Origin: an uncultured Candidatus Saccharibacteria bacterium
Lineage (GTDB): Bacteria; Patescibacteriota; Saccharimonadia; Saccharimonadales; Saccharimonadaceae
Reading direction: 5' to 3'
DNA length: 13,874 nucleotides
Assembly (NCBI GenBank): GCA_938046115.1
Contig: CALIXX010000058.1
Location: forward strand, 1-13,874
Below are positions 5,863-11,522 of this stretch, one piece after another; within the stretch, counting starts at the first letter, position 1, and each line of letters starts with the position of its first letter. A program made the translations under genes and the position numbers. The notes beneath the pieces are model-generated. The model was not told where the DNA came from, made no database searches, and worked only from the letters and a program-made list of their open reading frames with translations.

Positions 5863-6773
5863 GGCGCAAGGAGCTTGGTAGTCATTTCGTCGATGTGATC
5901 AAGCCGGCGCACGAGGTATGGATGGTCGCTCAAGGTCTGGGCAAAGCGGTTCATTGGCCGGTTAGCGGTGTAGCGCTGCCACTGGCGAGCAGTTTCGTTC
6001 ATGCCCTCCGCCACGTCAGGGCCAATGTGCACCTTGACAAGCGCATTCTTGACGAGCTCTGGATCTTCGGTGTAGGTCAGTGCCAAGCGGTCGGCCGTAT
6101 ACTCGGTGCGGCGCTGCCAAAAGCCCGCTAGCCAGCCAGACACCGAGGAAACGAACGGCAACGCCAAGAATGGCTGCAGATACAGCATCGCTATGGTGTG
6201 CTTGTACTTAATATGCCCCATCTCGTGAATAACGACTGCCTTGAGCTCATCGGGCGTGAGGTAGCGAATCGAACCAGAATGCAGCACAATACAGTATGGA
6301 TTCATAAAGCCAAAGGCATAAGCATTGATGACCGGGTTCTGCGTGACGAAGATCTCTACCCGTGGCAAACCTAGGTCGGCCGCTGTGACGTTGGCCCAGT
6401 CGCGCAGCCAAGCATAATCACTATACTCTACTTGCATAGCATTACCCAGCATCTTCTGCCGCTCCATCCGGATGAAAAACATCCCGACAAGAAGGATGAC
6501 GCCAAAGAGGATAGCACCGCTAAACAAAGCAATAATAAGCCTCAGCCAAAGTGGGACTTGCTCTACCGCCATATCAGTCCCCTCTACACTAAAGTGCTCG
6601 GCCAGCGCCGTAAAAATAAAATACGCCGACGTCATAAAAAAGAAGCCAATAAAGGTGACTGCCAGCACAGTGTTGTCGCTAGACATAGCAGCACGGGCTA
6701 CAGCAAGCTGCCCCTTGCTATACTGCGGCGCGGCGGCAGGCTGCGGTGAGTTGGTATATGGTTGCTGATTCAT
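5811..6773 (-). CDS. htpX: HtpX-like M48 family membrane zinc metalloprotease
   Basis: A 320-residue integral membrane protease. Two hydrophobic segments lie at about 36-56 and 78-100, with further hydrophobic stretches near 196-218. The catalytic zinc site is VIHEMGHIKYKH (H183, E184, H187), with the third ligand E224 and D228 in RRTEYTADRLA, the M48 EXXAD pattern. SDHPYLVRRLDHI near 282-294 is also typical of HtpX. HtpX-type proteases degrade misfolded membrane proteins, with the active site on the cytoplasmic side. Both ends carry Pro/Gln/Ala-rich tails (MNQQPYTNSPQPAAAPQ and a repetitive APQAPAAPAQPTTP C-terminus), likely disordered and not part of the E. coli protein. ATG 6773 is preceded by AAGGA 12 nt upstream and TATAAT at 6828-6823, giving a leader of about 40 nt. 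It appears monocistronic, with its own terminator. Confidence 0.93.
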   Translation of the reverse strand: MNQQPYTNSPQPAAAPQYSKGQLAVARAAMSSDNTVLAVTFIGFFFMTSAYFIFTALAEHFSVEGTDMAVEQVPLWLRLIIALFSGAILFGVILLVGMFFIRMERQKMLGNAMQVEYSDYAWLRDWANVTAADLGLPRVEIFVTQNPVINAYAFGFMNPYCIVLHSGSIRYLTPDELKAVVIHEMGHIKYKHTIAMLYLQPFLALPFVSSVSGWLAGFWQRRTEYTADRLALTYTEDPELVKNALVKVHIGPDVAEGMNETARQWQRYTANRPMNRFAQTLSDHPYLVRRLDHIDEMTTKLLAPQAPAAPAQPTTPVQPQ

Positions 6774-6822
6774 TGGGCTATCGATTCCTTATCTTGTATC
6801 AGTTATATAGTTATTTGTATAT

Positions 6823-6828
6823 ATTATA
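6823..6828 (-). promoter_or_regulatory. -10 element of htpX
   Basis: TATAAT on the minus strand in an AT-rich spacer (about 6780-6850) lies 49 nt before the htpX ATG. A ribosome site AAGGA (6790-6786) lies within the leader. No convincing -35 is seen. Confidence 0.55.
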
Positions 6829-6855
6829 GTATATCCTGCTCAATCGCAAAATAGC

Positions 6856-8202
6856 TTACACTCCGCCGCCCTGCACCGCTGCAATAAATTGCTCACCACG
6901 GTCGGCATAGCTACGGTATTGGTCGAAGCTCGCGGCAGCAGGGCTTAAGATGACGACATCACCAGGCTCGGCTTGCTGCCGAGCGGCAGCCACGACCTCT
7001 GTCATAGACACACTACCAAGTGTTATGATAGGTGCAGCAACATCATAGTTTTGTAATACCGCTGCAATCGCCGAAGCATTCGCTCCCATCGTAATGATAG
7101 CGCGGACAGACTCACCTTGATTATACACCTCTTGTGCCAGTGGCTCGTAATCACCACCTTTGTCTGCCCCACCAACGATGAGAACTTTAGGCTCTGCAAA
7201 GGCACGCAGCGCTGCAATGGCACTGCCCGGTGTGGTAGCAATACTGTCGTCATAATACCGTACCTCATCCTGCTCTGCCACGAAGGCTAAGCGATGCGGC
7301 AAGCCAGCAAAGCTCGCCAACCCCTCCGCCAGGCGCTGCGGCACAGCCTGTGGGTCGAAGGCGAGCACTGCGCTGAGCGCGGCACAGGCATTCTCAATAT
7401 TGTGAGCACCGGGCAGTTGCAGGCGATCCGTTGCGCAAAGCCGCCGCTCACCCTGCCAAAAGGCACCATCTTCCACATACACCATGCCATCATCTGGCGT
7501 GCCATAACGATACGCTGGTGGTGGCGTACCCAGGCTGCCACGCGCAACGTCCGTGTCAAGCGACTCAGCAATCTGCGCGGCATATGGATTGCTCGGATGA
7601 TAAATACACACATCGCCTGGCCGCTGGTGCCGCCGAATGTTGGCCTTGGCATCGACATACTCAGCAAAATTAACGTGTTTGTCGAGATGGTCGGGCTCAA
7701 TCATCAGCACCACCGCGATCTGCGGTGAACGCTCGGCATCCCACAGCTGAAAACTACTCAGCTCATACACGACCACATCATCTGGGTCAATCTGCGCCAG
7801 CTGAGCCAGAGCTGGCCGGCCAATATTGCCCACCACATGGACGGTGCGACCAAGGGCTTGCAGCATAGCAGCGATGAGGCTCACCGTTGTACCCTTGCCC
7901 TTCGTGCCTGTCACGCCAATGATCGGCGCGGGGCAGCGTGCGAAGAACTCATTCGTAGCCGACCACACCGTCCCATCTGTCTCGATCCGCCACGGTGCCA
8001 ATCCAGGAGTGCGCATGACGATATCGGCATCGCCCAGCTGAGCAAAGGCATCGGGGCCTGTCAATACATCCACCACCCCAGGCGGCACATCAGCAATGCG
8101 CCGCTCATCGGCTATCACAATCTTAGCCGCAGGCCACACCTGCCGCGCATAATCATACGTCGCACGACCCTCAACGTCGTACCCAGCAATCGCAATCTTC
8201 AT
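6856..8202 (-). CDS. murD: UDP-N-acetylmuramoyl-L-alanine:D-glutamate ligase (MurD)
   Basis: A complete 448-residue Mur ligase. The N-terminal UDP-binding Rossmann-type domain (about 1-90) is followed by the ATP-binding P-loop GVTGTKGKGTT at 96-106, then ELSSFQLWD, EPDHLDKHVNFAEYVDAK and GAHNIENACAALS. The C-terminal domain has YYDDSIATTPGSAIAAL, LIVGGADKGGDY and LSPAAASFDQYRSYADRGEQF, all MurD hallmarks. MurD adds D-glutamate to UDP-MurNAc-L-Ala in cytoplasmic peptidoglycan precursor synthesis. The P-loop reads KGKGT where most bacteria have NGKST, and the usual DDSKATNP block reads DDSIATTP; the catalytic lysine of the P-loop remains. It stands alone here and not in a dcw cluster. ATG 8202 follows an extended TGCTATAAT by 6 nt, so the mRNA is probably leaderless. 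Confidence 0.95.
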   Translation of the reverse strand: MKIAIAGYDVEGRATYDYARQVWPAAKIVIADERRIADVPPGVVDVLTGPDAFAQLGDADIVMRTPGLAPWRIETDGTVWSATNEFFARCPAPIIGVTGTKGKGTTVSLIAAMLQALGRTVHVVGNIGRPALAQLAQIDPDDVVVYELSSFQLWDAERSPQIAVVLMIEPDHLDKHVNFAEYVDAKANIRRHQRPGDVCIYHPSNPYAAQIAESLDTDVARGSLGTPPPAYRYGTPDDGMVYVEDGAFWQGERRLCATDRLQLPGAHNIENACAALSAVLAFDPQAVPQRLAEGLASFAGLPHRLAFVAEQDEVRYYDDSIATTPGSAIAALRAFAEPKVLIVGGADKGGDYEPLAQEVYNQGESVRAIITMGANASAIAAVLQNYDVAAPIITLGSVSMTEVVAAARQQAEPGDVVILSPAAASFDQYRSYADRGEQFIAAVQGGGV

Positions 8203-8208
8203 ACTGCT

Positions 8209-8217
8209 ATTATAGCA
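8209..8217 (-). promoter_or_regulatory. Extended -10 promoter of murD, leaderless arrangement
   Basis: TGCTATAAT on the minus strand (8217-8209) is an extended -10. Six bases separate TATAAT from the murD ATG at 8202, so the predicted +1 coincides with the start codon within about one base. The extended TGN motif can compensate for the lack of a clear -35. Confidence 0.7.
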
Positions 8218-8424
8218 TATACAGCACCTAAAACACAGAATATACAGAGGTCAGAGAGTGTATCATACTGCCCTTGTTCTTGGTACTCCCTCGTCATTCC
8301 CATCGATGGACGGTGACTCCACTTCTGTAGCGGTCCTGTTGATTTTTTGTGTATTTCTTTATATAAAGATCGCATTGGCATACCACCAAACACAATGCGC
8401 CGCAACAGCTCCCTCTTCCTCAAT

Positions 8425-8452
8425 TTGCGCTCACTGCAACTATTGCTATAAT
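8425..8452 (+). promoter_or_regulatory. Promoter of the 8506 membrane-protein gene
   Basis: TTGCGC (8425-8430), a 16-bp spacer, then TATAAT (8447-8452) preceded by TGC (extended -10). The predicted leader is about 47 nt and contains AAAGGA at 8492-8497, 8 nt before ATG 8506. Confidence 0.65.
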
Positions 8453-8505
8453 ATATAGTCTATAGTTAATTTGAGTATCAACAACGAAGATAAAGGACAC
8501 AAGCA

Positions 8506-9456
8506 ATGGACACTCAGCCCACTCCTAGCCATAACCAACCAGCTATGACCTCGCCAACGAACACCATGAATATAAATGCATCGCAGCCTGGCAATACACC
8601 GCCACCCCACTCGGGTAATCAATTGCTAGCAAACAAGAAACTGCTGTATGGGCTGATTGCTGGCGCGGTGGGTATTGTGCTAGTCATCATTATCATCGTT
8701 GTGGCCATGCAGTCGGCGCCACCAAGCCGCAAAGACTTGCAAGACGCCCAAGCGCTCATCCGCACCCATAGCCACACCGAGGATCGCCTGCTGCAGCCAC
8801 TCTCTCGTGGCGAGACGATCGATACCAAGGCATTTGCAGACAACCGCAAAGAACTCATAAGCAAGCTTGGTAGCTCACGCGCTGTGCACGACGAAGACAT
8901 CAAGCGTGCGTACGAGCAGTACAAGCACGAGACAGACGAAGCCATCACTGCACTGGGCAAGCTGCCCAGCTACTACTCCACCGTCGCTACCTTTATCAAA
9001 GAGTGCGCCGATACCAACACGCTGAACCGCCAAGTTCTGAATTTTGACTTCCGCAAGGGCGGCAGTGCAGCGCTTACGAGCGCTCCTGCCCTGACCGATA
9101 GCGAGATCGAAAAGGAAGCAAGCAAGACCTACGGCTCGTGCATCGAGCAAGCCAAAAAAATGCAAAACATCAGCGAAAATGACAACGCACGCAAGCTTGG
9201 CACCGAATACGTTACGTATTACCAAGCGGTCAAAGACCACCGTCTCAAAGCCGCCCAATACTACCGTACTCACAGCGACCTAACCAGCCGCAGCAAGTAC
9301 AGCGGGCAAAACACTGCGCCCAAGATGCCCGACAACAGAGATAGCAAAGCCGAGACATACGTCATCGACGACGGCGTCCTCCACAAGAAGGATGGTAGCC
9401 TCACCGAGATGAACAAGCTACTCAACTCGAAGATGGCAGTGTACCACGCAGCGTAA
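8506..9456 (+). CDS. Single-pass membrane-anchored protein of unknown function
   Basis: A complete 316-residue protein I do not recognise. Residues 1-44 are Pro/Asn/Ser/Thr-rich and probably disordered in the cytoplasm. Residues 46-68 (LLYGLIAGAVGIVLV then IIIIVVAM) form one strong transmembrane helix, preceded by KK and not followed by a cleavage site, which suggests N-in/C-out topology. The remaining ~245 residues are hydrophilic and mostly helix-forming with heptad-like stretches, and contain two cysteines (C167, C212) that could pair outside the cell. The tail has TYVIDDGVLHKKDGSLTEMNKLLNSK. Start support: AAAGGA 8 nt upstream and an extended -10 promoter. It diverges from murD and ends in a strong hairpin. 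A surface-exposed anchored protein in an epibiont could take part in host contact or envelope structure; this is speculation from topology alone. Confidence 0.85.
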   Translation: MDTQPTPSHNQPAMTSPTNTMNINASQPGNTPPPHSGNQLLANKKLLYGLIAGAVGIVLVIIIIVVAMQSAPPSRKDLQDAQALIRTHSHTEDRLLQPLSRGETIDTKAFADNRKELISKLGSSRAVHDEDIKRAYEQYKHETDEAITALGKLPSYYSTVATFIKECADTNTLNRQVLNFDFRKGGSAALTSAPALTDSEIEKEASKTYGSCIEQAKKMQNISENDNARKLGTEYVTYYQAVKDHRLKAAQYYRTHSDLTSRSKYSGQNTAPKMPDNRDSKAETYVIDDGVLHKKDGSLTEMNKLLNSKMAVYHAA

Positions 9457-9672
9457 GAGCGCAAGCGTAAGATCAACACATATAGCCGACCTTTGTGGTC
9501 GGCTGTATGTTAGGCTAGAGCAAAATTGCTGAGCGACCAGCACGCTATGCCTTGTGCCATGTATCCCAATCCGCTGAAATACTTCGTCAAAGTTATCGGG
9601 GAGGAAGCAATCGGGCATATCCTCAGGATTGTAGCCGTACTTCTGGATATCCGCCTGTGCTTGTTCGCTCAC
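9418..9672 (-). CDS. Possible small or decayed gene, unknown
   Basis: GTG 9672 opens an 84-codon frame, with AAGAAG a few bases upstream as a weak ribosome site. The first ~50 residues (MSEQAQADIQKYGYNPEDMP, then a DNFDEVFQRIGI segment) have natural-protein character: acidic/amphipathic and low in Cys/Arg. The remainder runs through the 9478-9510 hairpin and antisense into the end of the 8506 gene, and looks random. This fits a gene that lost its original C-terminus, or one whose stop was moved by an indel near 9515-9530. No family is recognised. Confidence 0.35.
   Translation of the reverse strand: MSEQAQADIQKYGYNPEDMPDCFLPDNFDEVFQRIGIHGTRHSVLVAQQFCSSLTYSRPQRSAICVDLTLALLRCVVHCHLRVE
9478..9510 (+). 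terminator. Strong inverted repeat after the 8506 gene, probable terminator
   Basis: AGCCGACC (9484-9491), loop TTTGT, GGTCGGCT (9497-9504) make a perfect 8-bp GC-rich stem. It is extended by ACATAT/GTATGT to 14 pairs with one G-T wobble. It starts 22 nt after the stop at 9456. There is no T-run after it on either strand, so it may be a weak or bidirectional terminator or an RNA-stabilising hairpin. Confidence 0.6.
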
Positions 9673-9772
9673 AAATTCTTCTTACGTTAGAATGTAGAGG
9701 GTAGGTTACAGCTATACCTGATCACTCATAGCAGTGTACCACTACAACTCAAGAATCAAGTGCACTAAGCCG

Positions 9773-10039
9773 CTATTTGGGCGACCTAAGGTCACCCTCT
9801 TGAAAATCGTCAACCTTATCGAATAGCGCCATCAAACTTTCGCGCGTAGGCATACCCATGACATCCTCCATCCATTGCCATTCTTTTTCAGAAGGTGCAT
9901 ACGGGCCTGCGGTAAGCTCATTCATGGCTGTCAATAAATCTGAGCATTCCCGTTGTGAGGACAATCGTGACAAGGTCGTTATAACCTTTTTCTTCGTCTC
10001 CTGGGCGGTAACTTTTACTGTTGGTTGGATTGACGTCAC
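9773..10039 (-). CDS. Small hypothetical protein (88 residues)
   Basis: An 88-residue soluble protein, unrecognised. Its C-terminal half (PSEKEWQWMEDVMGMPTRES then LMALFDKVDDFQEGDL) has clear protein-like composition with amphipathic helices, and the N-terminus is Lys/Thr-rich. The frame starts at GTG 10039, preceded by AAGGGAG at 12 nt, which is long. An ATG at 10043, overlapping it as ATGAGTG and 8 nt from the same ribosome site, opens a different frame of only 41 codons. Either the GTG is used despite its spacing, or an indel separates the ATG from the main frame. Upstream is an AT-rich stretch with -10-like TATTAT. It follows the secA-M16 pair on the same strand but is separated by 196 bp with a palindrome and T-runs. 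No membrane segment or signal peptide is seen. Confidence 0.65.
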   Translation of the reverse strand: MTSIQPTVKVTAQETKKKVITTLSRLSSQRECSDLLTAMNELTAGPYAPSEKEWQWMEDVMGMPTRESLMALFDKVDDFQEGDLRSPK

Positions 10040-10129
10040 TCATGTGTTGTTCTCCCTTGCTATTACTTCAATAATACAATAAAATCCAATGAATGCAAGT
10101 ATCTCTCCTTGCCTTCACTAAAAAATAGT

Positions 10130-10152
10130 AAAAAATAATTTGATCAAATTAT
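10130..10152 (-). terminator. Perfect AT-rich palindrome followed by T-runs, possible terminator of secA-M16
   Basis: ATAATTTGATCAAATTAT (10135-10152) is a perfect 18-bp palindrome. Read on the minus strand it is followed by six T (10135-10130), a short gap and six more T (10125-10120). It lies about 84 nt past the M16 stop. The stem would be only A/T pairs around a GATC loop, so it is weak. A dimeric-regulator operator ahead of the 88-residue gene is an alternative. Confidence 0.45.
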
Positions 10153-10223
10153 ATAAGCAGATAGGCCAAGCATCGCCACAAAAACTTCGACTCTTATAAT
10201 ACAAAGGGAGGCAACTATACTAG

Positions 10224-10245
10224 ACAGAGGTGCTTCTACCTCTGT
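10224..10245 (-). terminator. Hairpin overlapping the M16 peptidase stop codon
   Basis: An 8-bp perfect stem (ACAGAGGT with ACCTCTGT) and a 6-base loop span the last codons and the TAG stop of the M16 gene (10236-10238). No T-run follows on either strand, so it may be a 3'-end stabilising hairpin and not an intrinsic terminator. Confidence 0.35.
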
Positions 10246-11522
10246 GTAAACAGCCCTTCCAGCTGCTCACCTAGCCGCACAATGTCGCTGCGCTCACCGC
10301 TGCTTACACCAGCGAGTGCCCAGGTGTTGGCGGCAATGAATTCACGTGCTACGGCGTTCATCTGCTCAAGGGTCGTACCTTTGATCTCTTGCGGCACCTT
10401 GGCATAGTCCTTCACATAGCCATCCCAGAAGAAGCGGCTGGTGTAGAATCCACTAATCTGTGCTACTGTTTGCGCCCCCATTTGGTAACGCCCCAGGCCA
10501 TAGGATTTGGCTGCCTCAAGCTCGGCCTCGGTAATCTCACCACGCAGCACCGCCTGGAGCTCACTGACAATCAAAGCAAAGAGCCGCTCTGCCTTATCGC
10601 ACTCTACCTCGCCACCAAAGTCCCAGCTGCTCTCATATTTGCCCACCGAGCCATCACTAAACATCCCATAGGCCATGCCCTGCTTGCGCGCCTTACCAAA
10701 GATGCGCGAATGCATGGTGCCGGTGAGGATGTGGTTGAGGCAGTCGAGCGCAGCATCTTCTTTGTCGCTGAGCTCGCGCGGGATCTCCATCGACCAGCCA
10801 AAGGTGAGATTGCTGGCCTCTTTGCGACGGATGAGGGTAGGTTTACCACTGTGAAGTTCGTCGTGCGGCACCGCAAAGCGCTCACCACGCGGCAACTGCC
10901 AGCTCTCCAGCATGCGCTTGATCTGCGCCTTGCGCCCCGCCATTTTGCCAGCAATGACAAAGCGGAGGTTATCGCTGGTGTGGGTGCGCCGGTAGTGCTC
11001 CTGAATATCGCTCAGCTGCACATGGGCAATGGTACGCACGCGCTGGTGGAAGGTGTAGATGTCATTCCCTAGCAGCTGCTGGATCTTGGGCCACAGCACT
11101 CGGTTATGATTGTTGAGATAGCCGACAAGCTCGCTGCGCACATTGCCCTTCTCGGCTTCGAGCTCCGTCTGGTTGAACTTTGGCTGAGTGATAGCCACCT
11201 GCTGCAACTGCAAAATACGCTCCCACTCAAAGTCCGCACAGTCCGCCACATATACCATGGATAGGTCGCTCGTCCAGGCATTGTGGTAGGCACCGTTTTT
11301 GATAAACTCTGCCTCGTACTCATGCTCGCTCACAAACTGAGCATTAGCACCAAAGGCCATATGCTCCATAATGTGCGCCGTCTCGTAGATGTCTTTGCTC
11401 GCAACATAGCGGTTGCCCGCTCGGAATTGGAACTGGAAGCTCATCACGGTTGCGCCAGGCACGTCGATGAGAAGGCCACGAGCACCATTCTTTAGCCTGA
11501 CCTCTGTTACTGTGTGTTGCAT
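10236..11522 (-). CDS. M16 family zinc peptidase (pitrilysin/processing-peptidase-like)
   Basis: A complete 428-residue protein, the size of single-repeat-pair M16B peptidases. The inverted zinc motif HXXEH is present in ETAHIMEHMAFG (H50, E53 catalytic, H54), and the third ligand is E131 in NVRSELVGY, 77 residues after H54 as the family expects. The second M16 domain is the C-terminal half, with FGWSMEIPRE and the typical ALDCLNHILTGTMHSRIFGKAR block. No signal peptide or membrane segment is visible, so the enzyme is predicted to be cytoplasmic and to digest short peptides or signal-peptide remnants. ATG 11522 follows directly on the secA TAG with zero spacing, so translation is probably coupled to secA. 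This link may be functional (clearing peptides from secretion) or just operon packing. The end overlaps a hairpin. Confidence 0.92.
   Translation of the reverse strand: MQHTVTEVRLKNGARGLLIDVPGATVMSFQFQFRAGNRYVASKDIYETAHIMEHMAFGANAQFVSEHEYEAEFIKNGAYHNAWTSDLSMVYVADCADFEWERILQLQQVAITQPKFNQTELEAEKGNVRSELVGYLNNHNRVLWPKIQQLLGNDIYTFHQRVRTIAHVQLSDIQEHYRRTHTSDNLRFVIAGKMAGRKAQIKRMLESWQLPRGERFAVPHDELHSGKPTLIRRKEASNLTFGWSMEIPRELSDKEDAALDCLNHILTGTMHSRIFGKARKQGMAYGMFSDGSVGKYESSWDFGGEVECDKAERLFALIVSELQAVLRGEITEAELEAAKSYGLGRYQMGAQTVAQISGFYTSRFFWDGYVKDYAKVPQEIKGTTLEQMNAVAREFIAANTWALAGVSSGERSDIVRLGEQLEGLFTQR

Larger units (their letters stand above)
8203..8505. other. Divergent spacer between murD and the membrane-protein gene
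   Basis: 303 bp hold the murD promoter at the left end and the promoter and ribosome site of the 8506 gene at the right. Between them is a T-rich stretch around 8341-8362. A 74-codon minus-strand frame crosses it but has no ribosome site or family-like features and runs over the murD promoter, so I see no gene. Confidence 0.6.

Noticed and set aside
8199..8423. 74-codon minus frame between murD and the 8506 gene
   Set aside because: No ribosome site, it overlaps the murD promoter and start, and its composition is not convincing.
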